Part shown: positions 9,480 through 18,455 of the stretch, one piece after another
Layout of the letters: each line of letters begins with the position of its first letter
Numbering within the stretch: the stretch's first letter is position 1
NCBI GenBank assembly: GCA_009781145.1
Contig: WQYR01000002.1
Span: 1-46,385, forward strand
From: Propionibacteriaceae bacterium
GTDB lineage: Bacteria > Actinomycetota > Actinomycetes > Propionibacteriales > Propionibacteriaceae
Reading direction: 5' to 3'
DNA length: 46,385 bases
The notes under the pieces: model-generated
Database searches by the model: none
The model's input: the letters and a program-made list of their open reading frames with translations, nothing else
What the model was told of the DNA's origin: nothing
Made by a program: the position numbers and the translations under genes

Positions 9480-9578
9480 AATGCTCCTCGTCTTCCAAAC
9501 CGCACGCCGGGCCGCGTTTGAGTGCCCCGCTAGCACATCTGGCATTTCGCGCTCCGCACAGCGACGCGTACGAGCGCC

Positions 9579-9588
9579 ATGTTACCAT
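9579..9588. promoter_or_regulatory. Palindromic-pattern extended -10 between divergent genes
   Basis: ATGTTACCAT fits the pattern ATGnTAnCAT. Minus strand reads TGGTAACAT and plus strand reads TGTTACCAT, both full TGnTAnnnT motifs. It lies between the RgpF-like gene (start 9479, minus) and the membrane gene (start 9687, plus), so one element could serve both directions. Confidence 0.45.
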
Positions 9589-9642
9589 CGCTGCACTCAC
9601 CGCGACCGCACAGCCGCCATGCTTCAGATCATGTGGCCCGAC

Positions 9643-9651
9643 TGGTAAACT
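9643..9651 (+). promoter_or_regulatory. Candidate extended -10 promoter for the gene at 9687
   Basis: TGGTAAACT matches TGnTAnnnT and ends 36 bases before the ATG, leaving room for a leader with the GGAGAT ribosome site. No clear -35 is seen. Confidence 0.45.
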
Positions 9652-9686
9652 TTGCTGTTACAGTTCACGCCTTTGGAGATACAGTC

Positions 9687-11468
9687 ATGTACAACAACGC
9701 CCTGGCATCAATCTTCTTCCTGCTGGCCTGCGTTGTTGCCATATCAGGGCTGTTCTTTGTTCGAAAGTCCGAAAAGACACTTGCTGGTATCTCATGGCTT
9801 GTCACCTCGGTACTCATGCTCACATGCTGGCATGCCGCCCTCGCCGCTGTGTTCGGCTTGATCCGGATACCGATCAACATCTTTTCGATGGGGCTCATGG
9901 ATGTGCTGGCGGGCGGCGCTCTTTGGTGGACGATATGGCGTCGGCGCGAGCGTCAACGATACGAGTGGCGCATCGCCGATATCATCGTGACCGCAGGCCT
10001 ACTGGTCTTCACTGCCGTGTTCTTCGCCCTGCGCACAGGTGGTACAAAGTTCACCATCCATTACACGACGATTGACCCGGCGGCATGGCTGATAGCCTCC
10101 GTCGACGTTGTGAAAACCCAGACAGTGCACGGTATGTTCTACCAGTCGCTGACCAACGGCCTGCTTATCGGTGCGCTGAGCCCGCTGACCACGCCAGACT
10201 ACTATTACAGGATTTTCATTTTCAGCGGCGGATTGTTCCTATTCATCGCAGGCCTGGCGTTCTATGCCACGTTGCGTCGATATGCCAAGACCAAACTGAC
10301 CTTCGCAATAATCGTTGCTGTCACCTTCTTGTACGTCATTGGCTACCCGCTAAACGCGACACTCTGGGGTTTCGTCTGGCTCGGCATGGGTGTCATCCTG
10401 ATCACCCACATCACCTTCCTGGCTGACTCGATGATCGCCGGTGACATCGGAAAATGGCAGTCCGCAGTGGTATTGATGTGTGCAAGCTTGGCCCTGATCA
10501 TCTGCTACGCAATGTTTGCGCCCGTGGTGTTCTTGTCGCTTGGGCTTCTCGTTCTCGCCAAGTACCGCACGTATCGGCTCTTTTCCAAAGATTCAATCAT
10601 GGTTGGGCTTGCCATCTTCCTGATTCCGGCATTGATTGGCATTGTTTATATGTTCGGTGGCGTGTTCACTGACGGCATTACGTTGACGGGCGCCATTTCA
10701 GCGGAAGGCGGCTGCTACCGTGACCTGTTTTCGAACTTTGTTCCCTTCGCCCCATTAGCCGTGTTCGGTTTCTACAAGCTCGCCCGCGCGAGGCAAATCA
10801 ACATCCACATCTTTATGTTGCCGGCCTTGCTCATCTTCATGCTTGGGCTGTTCGCCGGAGGCATGCTGGGCAAAGTTTCATCGTATTACTATTTCAAAAA
10901 CTACAACATGCTCTGGTTTGTGGTCATTTACCTGGCTGCGGTTGGCGTCATGAAAATCGCCAACCGTGAGACCGCCATACTGCTCACCACATTCGCCACA
11001 ACGTGGCTTCTGATTTTTGCGCTGTCGGGCAGCGGGATCGAGCATCAGATCCAGACACGAAACGAGTTGTTCGATCCGTCCCCCAAGGCAACGGAGATGA
11101 ATGACCTGTTCACCTGGAACCGCCGCGAGCTGATGACACCGGGGGAAATGAACCCAGAAGAAACGGCCCTTTACCATTACGTCTACAACAACTACGTCAA
11201 AGAGGGCGTGCCGACCGTGCCGATCGTGTGCTACTGGGCGAGTGCCTACTGGTATCAAGCGATAAGCAGCCAGCGGATTGATGACAGTTTCATTGCCTCC
11301 TACAGGGACCCAGACACAGTGATGACCATGGTGAAACAGTCGACTTCCGAATACATCCTGGTGATGACCGACGAGTACGACCCGACGTATCAGGCGAACA
11401 AGGCCTTTTTCGATGCGCTCCCACGCGTTTTTTCAACCACCGCCGGGTATGTGGCCCGCCTGCACTAG
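9687..11468 (+). CDS. Polytopic membrane protein, GT-C-like
   Basis: I do not recognise a named family. The 593-residue protein has about 12 hydrophobic segments over residues 5-450 and then a hydrophilic C-terminal domain of about 140 residues (from near SGIEHQIQTRNELFDP). This layout of many membrane spans plus an extracytoplasmic C-terminal domain is common to GT-C transferases that use polyprenyl-phosphate sugars. An acidic/aromatic stretch in the first long loop (HYTTIDPAAWLIASVD) could be the catalytic loop, but I cannot confirm it. The ATG at 9687 has GGAGAT seven bases upstream. It is transcribed alone, divergent from the RgpF-like/GtrA-like operon. Confidence 0.75.
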   Translation: MYNNALASIFFLLACVVAISGLFFVRKSEKTLAGISWLVTSVLMLTCWHAALAAVFGLIRIPINIFSMGLMDVLAGGALWWTIWRRRERQRYEWRIADIIVTAGLLVFTAVFFALRTGGTKFTIHYTTIDPAAWLIASVDVVKTQTVHGMFYQSLTNGLLIGALSPLTTPDYYYRIFIFSGGLFLFIAGLAFYATLRRYAKTKLTFAIIVAVTFLYVIGYPLNATLWGFVWLGMGVILITHITFLADSMIAGDIGKWQSAVVLMCASLALIICYAMFAPVVFLSLGLLVLAKYRTYRLFSKDSIMVGLAIFLIPALIGIVYMFGGVFTDGITLTGAISAEGGCYRDLFSNFVPFAPLAVFGFYKLARARQINIHIFMLPALLIFMLGLFAGGMLGKVSSYYYFKNYNMLWFVVIYLAAVGVMKIANRETAILLTTFATTWLLIFALSGSGIEHQIQTRNELFDPSPKATEMNDLFTWNRRELMTPGEMNPEETALYHYVYNNYVKEGVPTVPIVCYWASAYWYQAISSQRIDDSFIASYRDPDTVMTMVKQSTSEYILVMTDEYDPTYQANKAFFDALPRVFSTTAGYVARLH

Positions 11469-11496
11469 CCCGGGTTGGTTTTGACGTACCTCGTGC

Positions 11497-12354
11497 TCAC
11501 GCGGTATCTCGGCGACGCCGCCTTGCGGCCATGATTTCGTCAATCTTCGATGTGTCGCCAAAGACCACCGGAGAATCATATGGGCGATCAGGGAAGACAC
11601 CATACTCAAGCTTGACGTTGAGATGCTGGTCTTTGATGAACTGCTCCACCTCTGCCGCCAACGTCACCGGACGCCCCGAACATGTATTGATCACACCGGT
11701 GATCTCCGTCTGAGTCGACGCGGCGACAATCTGAGCGGCCAGATCATCAAGTGTGATGAAATCACACTGGTTTTGGCCGGACGTGAATGGGAACGTCACG
11801 TCTCCCCTGGCATCGGCTTGTAGCAATTTTGCGAAAATGGACGAACCGTCCACAGAGTCGCTGACGATATAGAACGCCCGCAGCCATGTCAATGAAAAAC
11901 CCCCACCAGCGGCGGAGAGCAGCAGCGACTGGCGAAGCGCATTTTTAGCCACCCCGTATTGACTTTGCGGGCTGCACGGCGTCGTCTCGTCGATGGCACC
12001 CACATGGTAACCGACCTCATGCATCGATCCCATCACGCTCACTTGCCCACACCCTGCGCCAACCATCGCGCTGATGAACCGCACGTGATCTGACAAGCAC
12101 TCCATATGCGCAGGCGAGCTGTGGACGAATCCGTCGCGCCATGCCAGGTGAATGAGGATGTCCGGGCGCCCAAGGCGCCCAAACGCATCACCCGAGAGGT
12201 CAAAGATGTCCTCATCGACGATCTGCGCGCGCTGGTCGATGCTTTCCGTGCGTCGATCGCACGCGATCACCTCATAGCCCTCATCAAGCAACCTGGACGT
12301 GACCGGACGCCCGATATACCCGCCGGCACCTGTGACCAGTATTCGCTGCGCCAT
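11497..12354 (-). CDS. NAD(P)-dependent epimerase/dehydratase (extended SDR)
   Basis: This 285-residue short-chain dehydrogenase/reductase probably acts on a nucleotide sugar. The Rossmann motif TGAGGYIG spans residues 8-15, and the catalytic YGVAK spans 133-137, with a serine and methionine pair (SVMGSMHE) just before it. The family includes NDP-sugar reductases and C4 epimerases; the exact substrate cannot be read from sequence. It is the right size for a single-domain enzyme. An AGGAGGA ribosome site sits five bases before the ATG. It converges with the GT-C-like gene and faces away from the GT4 gene, whose product may use the sugar it makes. Confidence 0.85.
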   Translation of the reverse strand: MAQRILVTGAGGYIGRPVTSRLLDEGYEVIACDRRTESIDQRAQIVDEDIFDLSGDAFGRLGRPDILIHLAWRDGFVHSSPAHMECLSDHVRFISAMVGAGCGQVSVMGSMHEVGYHVGAIDETTPCSPQSQYGVAKNALRQSLLLSAAGGGFSLTWLRAFYIVSDSVDGSSIFAKLLQADARGDVTFPFTSGQNQCDFITLDDLAAQIVAASTQTEITGVINTCSGRPVTLAAEVEQFIKDQHLNVKLEYGVFPDRPYDSPVVFGDTSKIDEIMAARRRRRDTA

Positions 12355-12421
12355 GCTTCCTCCTAAAAGATCAGCTTACTACGACAGCCCAGCCCGACGA
12401 AGAACCCATCTGGGCGGCTTC

Positions 12422-12430
12422 TGGTAAAGT
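12422..12430 (+). promoter_or_regulatory. Candidate extended -10 promoter for the GT4 gene
   Basis: TGGTAAAGT matches TGnTAnnnT and lies 59 bases before the chosen ATG at 12490. It differs by one base from the element at 9643. Confidence 0.42.
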
Positions 12431-12489
12431 CAGCTTGCAGTTTTGAACACCTTGATGTCATCATGCAGCGACTTACTAAGGACAAACAG

Positions 12490-13752
12490 ATGCCGCAAAA
12501 GCAACGCATACTTGTGGTTGGCCAGCATTACTGGCCAGAGACATTCCGAGTCACCGACCTGTGCGAGGGGCTCGTTGAACGAGGCTATGACGTAGACGTC
12601 CTGTGCGGCATGCCGAACTATCCATCTGGCACGCTTTTCCCGGGATACTCACTTTTCGGTCCGCGTGTTCAGCACCACAACGGGGTGCGCATCTTCCGCG
12701 CCTTCGAGGTGCCGCGCGGGGATTGTTCCAACTTCCGCATTGCGCTCAATTTCGTTTCCTGGCCTCTGGCGGCGCTCAACTGGATTCCGTTCTTGCTGAC
12801 CCAGAAATACGACCGAATTCTGTGCTACCAACTCTCGCCCGTGTTCATGACGGTGCCAGCGATAATCCTCGCCAGGCTGAAGAGGCTTCCACTCACCATG
12901 ATCGTGTGCGACTTCTGGCCCCACAGTCTGCTTTCAATCTTTCCAGTCAAGAACCGAGCCGCACTTCGCGTGATGACGGCCATGTCGTACTGGTTTTACC
13001 GCCGGGCAGACAAAGTCGTCGGCGTTTTCAAAGGCATCCAAGACCGAATGATTTCCGAGGTTGGCCTTCCGCGGGATCGCACTTTGTATGTTCCCCAGTG
13101 GGCCGAACTGCTCTATGAGCGGGACGATAGAGACCCAGACCTTGAGGCGCGGTTTGGTGACCGCTTCAATATTGTGTTTGCCGGAAACATCAACCCAGCT
13201 CAATCCTTCGAGACGGTCATCTCGGCAGCAAAGCTTGCGGTCGCGAGTTGCCCTAACCTGAACTTCATCATCATCGGCGACGGAATGAGCAAAAACTGGC
13301 TGGTTGATGCGGTCAACGCGAACGGCCTTCAGGATCACTTCACTTTCGAAGGGCTCAAGCCCACGGACGACATTCCAAAATGGCAGAATTTGGCCGATGC
13401 CCTGATAGTCTGCCTGTCGAAGAGCGACCTTTTCGAGTACGGCATTCCGGCTAAGGTCTATTCTTACCTAGCGGGCGGCCGGCCAATCATTGGGGCGATG
13501 GACGGCGAGGGAAAAAGACTGATCAACGAGTACGCACAGGCAGGCTATTGCGTCGACTCAGAGGACGCGGAAGGTTTGGCCCAGGTGATTCAGCGCCTGT
13601 ATCACATGGACCCAGCCCAGCGCGAGGCACTGGGACAAAACGGACGGCGCTACCATCAGCGCCATTTCGAGCGCGAGCAAAACCTCGACCGGCTCGAGAA
13701 CTTTCTGTTTGACCGACAGCGCATCGTCGACTCGGAATACCCCGACAACTGA
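12490..13752 (+). CDS. Glycosyltransferase family 4 (GT-B fold)
   Basis: This is a 420-residue cytoplasmic or membrane-edge transferase. The N-terminal domain begins ILVVGQHYWPETFRVTDLC with the GYDVDVLCGMPNYPSG block, typical of WbuB/WcaI-like GT4 enzymes. The donor-binding half holds FNIVFAGNINPAQSF, then IIIGDGMSKNWL, and SDLFEYGIPAKVYSYLAGGRP, where the glutamate of the E-x7-E-like region and the glycine-rich loop are visible. The ATG at 12490 has AAGGA eight bases upstream; an earlier in-frame ATG at 12463 lacks a site. It is a single gene, converging with the polytopic gene at 13788. Confidence 0.9.
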   Translation: MPQKQRILVVGQHYWPETFRVTDLCEGLVERGYDVDVLCGMPNYPSGTLFPGYSLFGPRVQHHNGVRIFRAFEVPRGDCSNFRIALNFVSWPLAALNWIPFLLTQKYDRILCYQLSPVFMTVPAIILARLKRLPLTMIVCDFWPHSLLSIFPVKNRAALRVMTAMSYWFYRRADKVVGVFKGIQDRMISEVGLPRDRTLYVPQWAELLYERDDRDPDLEARFGDRFNIVFAGNINPAQSFETVISAAKLAVASCPNLNFIIIGDGMSKNWLVDAVNANGLQDHFTFEGLKPTDDIPKWQNLADALIVCLSKSDLFEYGIPAKVYSYLAGGRPIIGAMDGEGKRLINEYAQAGYCVDSEDAEGLAQVIQRLYHMDPAQREALGQNGRRYHQRHFEREQNLDRLENFLFDRQRIVDSEYPDN

Positions 13753-13787
13753 TCGAAGCGCGCCGATCTACGTCTGGCCGGCGACCA

Positions 13788-15377
13788 CTAGTACCACCAG
13801 TAGTCATTCGCGGCAAAGCGGGTGTGGTACAACACCCAGGCGTACACCGCGAACGCCAGCAGTATCGCCAGAAACACTAGGACGAGCCTTGGGCGGACGA
13901 ATGGCACTTCCTGAAGCAGGTGTGGCTTTGAGGTCTCCACGGAGTATTGGGCGTCTGATGGACGCATACTCGCACGAATCAGCATCATCAGTATCACCAG
14001 AAGCAGAAAATTGGACAGGTAGTTCGGCCTACTTTCTGACGCCCAGACCGTAGGCGAAAACCCGATGAGGATGCCTGAGAGGAAGGAAGCCAGGTAGAGC
14101 ATGACAGCGAGGAATCTGTCGCGCTTGTCTGAAAAGGCCAGCCACAGAAGGTAAAAAGGGCTCAACACCGTAAGCCATGCGACCACAGCCAAAACAACTG
14201 CGGATGGCAACGGCCCGGATGCCATTGGAGGCGTGGTATTCAAGAAATCGAGCCAGTTATGCACACCGATGCCAAGGGCACCGGGCGTATTCCCCATTAC
14301 CGCAGATGCAGATTTTGTGTAGCCCCAGGGAAGCGGAAGGGTGTTGACCAACGCCCAGAGCGCCGGCAGAAACGCTAGGGGCGTCACCAGTCTGGCCGCC
14401 GACTTGCCTTTCCAACCACGCCTAGCTTGACGGAATGCCAACCAAGCGACAATTGCGAGCAGAAGGGTGAATAGTAGGTTAGAGATGTGTAGCAAATGGT
14501 TGGCATAGACGTTAACACCAAGCAACAGCTTATCGATGAGACTGAAGTTGGCAAACGCCGGGAAAAACTGCAACTCAGTGCCGCCCGTCACTCGCGGCGA
14601 CGTGAAATCGAGGTAGAAAAACGCGGCGCTGGCAACGAAAACAAAAACACCATGCACAATCAAACTGCGCAAGACTCGCTGGCGTGTTACCACCAGGTAC
14701 CCGAGCGTAAGCAGCACAACACCCACCTGCACAGCGGCAGTCTGCTCCGTAAAGCAACCCGCCAGACTAAAGAAGATGCACACCGGTACCAGTACCTTAT
14801 GGTAGGGCAACTGCTTGCCGTATAGCGTTAACGCAAAAGGTGCAAGACCGATCAGCATGGCGGCCGTTGGCCAGAGGTATCCGGTTGAGCCGGTGACCCA
14901 AACCGAACCGGACGTAATGACGTTGGGGTGGATCAGAAATACGATCAGGCAGGCGAGCACGGCGAGTGTCAAAACCCGCACAGTGGCCGTCCGCGACACC
15001 TGGACTGAGCCGGCACTCGTCGCACTTTCAGAACCGTCGCCGAACAGGGCGATGCGGGTGACGATCCAGAGCATGATGCTCATCACCGCCGCATTCAATA
15101 CCCTCCACAGCGAGAGGTGGAAGCCGAGAACGGAAAACACTATGTCACTGGCAATGCGTGGCTGCCATGTGACCGCACGGGTGATGACCCATTGGATTCT
15201 GCCCATCTGAATGATTTCGGAAATGTGAGCCGTGTCGTCCGATGCTCCGCGAAGCTCAATCGGAAGCAGCAATACCCAAAACGCCAGGAAAAACACAACA
15301 AAAGGCAGGATGCTGATGACCAAAGAGAGAAGGCGCTGCCGGCTTAACGTCATGTGATGATGGCTCTCAGTTGACAT
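13788..15377 (-). CDS. Polytopic membrane protein (DUF6056-like)
   Basis: The 529-residue protein has about 11-12 membrane segments and a short loop after the first one containing LRGASDDTAHISEI, where acidic residues could bind a metal or substrate as in GT-C enzymes. The overall look, with WQPRIASDIVFSVLG in the next loop, resembles the DUF6056 group found in polysaccharide clusters; I am fairly but not fully sure of that assignment. The gene starts two bases after the stop of the DPM-like transferase gene (TGA-G-ATG), so the two proteins probably work together, the transferase making a polyprenyl-phosphate sugar and this protein using or flipping it. Confidence 0.75.
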   Translation of the reverse strand: MSTESHHHMTLSRQRLLSLVISILPFVVFFLAFWVLLLPIELRGASDDTAHISEIIQMGRIQWVITRAVTWQPRIASDIVFSVLGFHLSLWRVLNAAVMSIMLWIVTRIALFGDGSESATSAGSVQVSRTATVRVLTLAVLACLIVFLIHPNVITSGSVWVTGSTGYLWPTAAMLIGLAPFALTLYGKQLPYHKVLVPVCIFFSLAGCFTEQTAAVQVGVVLLTLGYLVVTRQRVLRSLIVHGVFVFVASAAFFYLDFTSPRVTGGTELQFFPAFANFSLIDKLLLGVNVYANHLLHISNLLFTLLLAIVAWLAFRQARRGWKGKSAARLVTPLAFLPALWALVNTLPLPWGYTKSASAVMGNTPGALGIGVHNWLDFLNTTPPMASGPLPSAVVLAVVAWLTVLSPFYLLWLAFSDKRDRFLAVMLYLASFLSGILIGFSPTVWASESRPNYLSNFLLLVILMMLIRASMRPSDAQYSVETSKPHLLQEVPFVRPRLVLVFLAILLAFAVYAWVLYHTRFAANDYWWY

Positions 15378-15378
15378 C

Positions 15379-16335
15379 TCAGCGGCTTGGTTTGGCGTCG
15401 AAGGCCGGATAGCTCAGGTATGAGAGACGCGCGGCTTCATTTCTGGTCATTATGAGAACATTCAAGATCAGCCCAACCATCAGGGCCAGTATCGCGATGA
15501 TTATCAAAGACGACGCCAAAATTGCCGTGGGTAGGCGTGGCACCAAACCGGTGGTCACGAACTGCCAGATGACCGGTATTCCAAGAGCCAGGCCAACAAC
15601 CGCAAGTATTGCGGCCAGCACGCCGTAGAACAGCATCGGCCGTTCATATTGCAGTAGCGTCCCAAGTAGGCGCAGAATACGGAAACCGTCGTGGTAGGTT
15701 CGCAGTTTGCTTTCGCTGCCCGCTGGACGGTCTTTGAACCCGACTGGAACTTCGGTGCGAGGCACTCGCAGGCTCATGCAGTGAATCGTCATCTCGGTTT
15801 CGATTTCGAATTCACGCGACAAAGCGGGGAAAGATTTCACGAACCGCCGCGACATAACCCGGTAGCCACTCAGCATGTCCGACACCGGGTCGCCAAACAG
15901 CAGCTTGACTGTGCGGTTGAACACCTTGTTGCCAGTCTCATGGCCGGGCCGGTAGGCCGACGATGTCTTGTCGGGCGTCCTTACCCCAAGCACATGATCG
16001 AGGTGCTGATCGATCAGTGTGTGAATCATTTCCGGAAGCGCACTGGCATCGTACGTGTCGTCGCCGTCGATCAGCGCGTAGATGTCAGCCTCCACATCAG
16101 CGAAGGCACGCCGCACGACATTGCCCTTCCCCTTGTCTACCTCGAAGCGCACACAGGCACCAGCCTCGGCCGCGATAGCCGCGGTTCTGTCTGAACTGTT
16201 GTTGTCGTAGACGTAGATTATCGCCTCGGGCACAGCCGCCTTAATGTCGGCAATGACCTTGCCAACGGCTATCTCCTCGTTGTAACACGGAACGATGACC
16301 GCGACGGATGGCTCTGGCTGCACCTGTGATGCCAC
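15379..16335 (-). CDS. GT2, dolichyl-phosphate-mannose-synthase-like, with two C-terminal membrane segments
   Basis: The enzyme likely transfers a sugar from a nucleotide donor to undecaprenyl phosphate. It has VAVIVPCYNEEIAVGKVIAD at the N-terminus, YDNNSSDRT, the metal-binding ALIDGDDTYD, and SDMLSGYRVMSRRFVKSFP, all typical of the DPM1/DPMS-like group. Two hydrophobic segments lie at the C-terminus (LFYGVLAAILAVVGLALG and the ILASSLIIIAILAL region). I chose the GTG at 16335, giving 318 residues, because GAGAGGAG lies eight bases upstream; the longer frame from 16440 adds about 35 residues without homology. It forms an operon with the polytopic gene downstream. Confidence 0.88.
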   Translation of the reverse strand: MASQVQPEPSVAVIVPCYNEEIAVGKVIADIKAAVPEAIIYVYDNNSSDRTAAIAAEAGACVRFEVDKGKGNVVRRAFADVEADIYALIDGDDTYDASALPEMIHTLIDQHLDHVLGVRTPDKTSSAYRPGHETGNKVFNRTVKLLFGDPVSDMLSGYRVMSRRFVKSFPALSREFEIETEMTIHCMSLRVPRTEVPVGFKDRPAGSESKLRTYHDGFRILRLLGTLLQYERPMLFYGVLAAILAVVGLALGIPVIWQFVTTGLVPRLPTAILASSLIIIAILALMVGLILNVLIMTRNEAARLSYLSYPAFDAKPSR

Positions 16336-16370
16336 AGTACGTCTCCTCTCAGCGGTCGTGTTCCTAGTGC

Positions 16371-16379
16371 ACTGTAACA
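16371..16379 (-). promoter_or_regulatory. Candidate extended -10 promoter for the DPM-like GT2 operon
   Basis: Minus strand reads TGTTACAGT, matching TGnTAnnnT, with hexamer TACAGT as at 2867. It would start transcription about 29 bases before the GTG at 16335, ahead of the GAGAGGAG site. The rest of the divergent gap up to 16580 holds only a TATAGAGT element at 16531-16538 that may drive the plus-strand GT2. Confidence 0.45.
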
Positions 16380-16579
16380 GAAATACCTTGCCATTCGGAT
16401 CGCACCGTATCGGGCGCCTGGCCGCGTTGTCGTCGGTCACGATAGCCCACTATCGCTCCCTCCTCCGCCTTGCCAGGCATCCCGCCCGGCACGCCCGAAC
16501 GTGAAGCCATTTCTGTTTCAGCACACTTAGTATAGAGTCTAGCCTGGCAGCGAAGGCCACACTAGTGAAAGAGCGAAGC

Positions 16580-17536
16580 ATGCCGAGAACAGTTTCCGTA
16601 GTCATACCGGTTTACAACGCCCAGGAAACCATCGGAAAGTGCTTGGACAGCATCATTGGCCAGGACTACCAGCCCATCGAGATAATCGCAATCAATGATG
16701 GATCCACGGATGATTCTTTGGCCGTTCTCCAGCGGTATGCTGCCACAAACGCCAACCTCGTCGTGATCGATACGCCAAACCAAGGTGTCTCCAAAACCCG
16801 AGACAACGCCATCGCGATCGCGACGGGCGAGTTTTTGGCGTTCGTTGATTGCGACGATTACATCGACCCCGACTATGTCACAACCTACATGGGGCAAATG
16901 GACGACAACCACGACATTGTCATCGGTGGTTGGCGGCGAGTCGACGGGCAGGGGAAGCTGATGTTCGAGCGAAGCCTCGGCGGCTCGGAATGGGAAAGCT
17001 ACATCAACGTTTACGCATGGTCGAAACTGTACAGGCGTGATTTCTTGGTCGCCAACAATGTTCAGTTTCTGGATTACGGTATCGGCGAGGACGTCTATTT
17101 CGCCTTCACCACGAAGGCCAAGCATGCCCGTGTGAAGATCATCAGTTACGTCGGCTACACATGGACGAACAATGCCACCAGTGTTTCCAACACGTCGCAC
17201 AAGGGCCTGAACCAGAACCTTGATGTGCTGCACCTTCTGGGCAAGATCAACAGCCTTTTCCAAAACAAGCCCGAATTGTTGCGTTATTACTACCGGCGGT
17301 TTTTGGTTTGGTGGCTGCTTTACTCCGGGCGGCAGGCCACCCGCGAAGAGTTCCTTCTCGAGCACAGACGGGTGATGGCGTGGATCGACGACAACCGTGT
17401 CCGAACCAGCTTGACGCCATTCAGCCCGCGACTGGCCGGGGAGACGTTGTTCGAACGGCTCAGCGTCTTCGCGTTCTCGGCGTTGGAACGCTTTCACCTA
17501 CTGGGCCCATTTGCTTTTGTCTATTGCAAAGGGTGA
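16580..17536 (+). CDS. Glycosyltransferase family 2
   Basis: This is a 318-residue GT-A transferase. Visible family blocks are RTVSVVIPVYNAQETIGKCL, INDGSTDDSL, NQGVSKTRDNAI and the metal-binding FVDCDDYIDPDY, followed by a YAWSKLYRRDFL acceptor-region motif and GIGEDVYF. It is probably cytoplasmic at the membrane face, adding one sugar to the lipid-linked chain; donor unknown. The start is uncertain: ATG at 16580 gives a standard N-terminus, while GTG at 16565 has the better-placed GAAGG site. It is transcribed alone, diverging from the DPM-like GT2 and converging with the SGNH lipoprotein gene. Confidence 0.9.
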   Translation: MPRTVSVVIPVYNAQETIGKCLDSIIGQDYQPIEIIAINDGSTDDSLAVLQRYAATNANLVVIDTPNQGVSKTRDNAIAIATGEFLAFVDCDDYIDPDYVTTYMGQMDDNHDIVIGGWRRVDGQGKLMFERSLGGSEWESYINVYAWSKLYRRDFLVANNVQFLDYGIGEDVYFAFTTKAKHARVKIISYVGYTWTNNATSVSNTSHKGLNQNLDVLHLLGKINSLFQNKPELLRYYYRRFLVWWLLYSGRQATREEFLLEHRRVMAWIDDNRVRTSLTPFSPRLAGETLFERLSVFAFSALERFHLLGPFAFVYCKG

Positions 17537-17555
17537 CGCCGGTCTGGCCAGATGA

Positions 17556-18296
17556 TCAATGGGGCGGCTTGCCCTGAGGTGAAGCACCCCCCGTGACCAC
17601 ACGAACCAACTCGGTACTCATCACGTCATAGCCCGTAGCGGTTGGGTGAATACCGTCCGCTTGGTAGTCGGCCGCGGTATCGCCGAGGATTGACTCAAAT
17701 TCGATCAAAGGCAAGCCAAGTCTCGCGGCAACGTCCCGAATCTGAGGACGAATCAGTGATGCCAAAAGCGATTCCTGTGCCCCGTTGTCGAGAATCGCAC
17801 GAATCGGAGTGACGAGGTACACGATCGGCTTGGAGGGCAAACCGACAAATGAGTTGACGAGCGTTTCGTACTCGGACTCAAACGTGGCCTCAAGGTCGGG
17901 CGTGTCGTTCGGTGACCGCACATCGTTCGTGCCAATCATCAAAATCACAATGTCGGGATCTGATGTCAGCGCCTGGTAGTACTCCGGTTGTGCCATGTAT
18001 GGCACGTCACCTCGGCTATTCGCCGTTGCGCCGGCATGCCCGAAATTCAGAACAACATAGCCATCGCCCAGCTTTGCTTGGAGCTGTGACGGATAGCTTT
18101 CCGTTTGCCTCACTCCGTCCCCCACCGTGATGCTGTCGCCTACACATGCGACAACCGTCTGCCCAGTCCTGGCAGACTGCGAATCGCCATGCCCGGAAGG
18201 GATGACGGTATTACCGACGCTGGGGACACAGGCCCCACACAGCAGCCCAACGCCCACGATCAGCAGGACGACAGACCACAGCGAAGACCGTTTCAT
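17556..18296 (-). CDS. SGNH/GDSL hydrolase, probable lipoprotein
   Basis: This secreted esterase-type hydrolase may add or remove acyl groups on the surface glycan. The N-terminus has a positively charged start, a hydrophobic stretch and CGAC, a weak lipobox with Cys23 as the probable lipidation site. Catalytic blocks are present: GDSIT with nucleophile Ser55, the glycine block NFGHAGATAN, GTND at 122-125 and the Asp/His block DGIH at 214-217. At 246 residues it is of normal size. The ATG at 18296 has GGAAGGAG nine bases upstream, so I reject the longer in-frame start at 18533. It converges with the GT2 gene and diverges from the CapE-like gene. Confidence 0.88.
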   Translation of the reverse strand: MKRSSLWSVVLLIVGVGLLCGACVPSVGNTVIPSGHGDSQSARTGQTVVACVGDSITVGDGVRQTESYPSQLQAKLGDGYVVLNFGHAGATANSRGDVPYMAQPEYYQALTSDPDIVILMIGTNDVRSPNDTPDLEATFESEYETLVNSFVGLPSKPIVYLVTPIRAILDNGAQESLLASLIRPQIRDVAARLGLPLIEFESILGDTAADYQADGIHPTATGYDVMSTELVRVVTGGASPQGKPPH

Positions 18297-18415
18297 GAAT
18301 TGGACTCCTTCCCACTGCCGATAGCCACAATACCCCGCGTCCACCGACTTGACCGCGATCAGAACGGATCGCCGGCGGCCACTTTGGAACGCTTTCCGCG
18401 TGTCTTGCCGCGTAG

Positions 18416-18421
18416 TACAAT
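18416..18421 (+). promoter_or_regulatory. Candidate -10 (TACAAT) for the CapE-like gene
   Basis: TACAAT lies 35 bases before the proposed TTG start at 18456 in the divergent gap. It lacks the TGn extension seen at other promoters and has no convincing -35. Confidence 0.3.
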
Positions 18422-18455
18422 GGGCGGGCACGTTCATGCAGGGTTGGAGGCATCC

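Noticed and set aside
16562-17497. Long minus-strand open frame opposite the GT2 gene
   Set aside because: It has no recognisable domain, and the plus strand carries a complete GT2 with all family motifs. It is a shadow of that gene.
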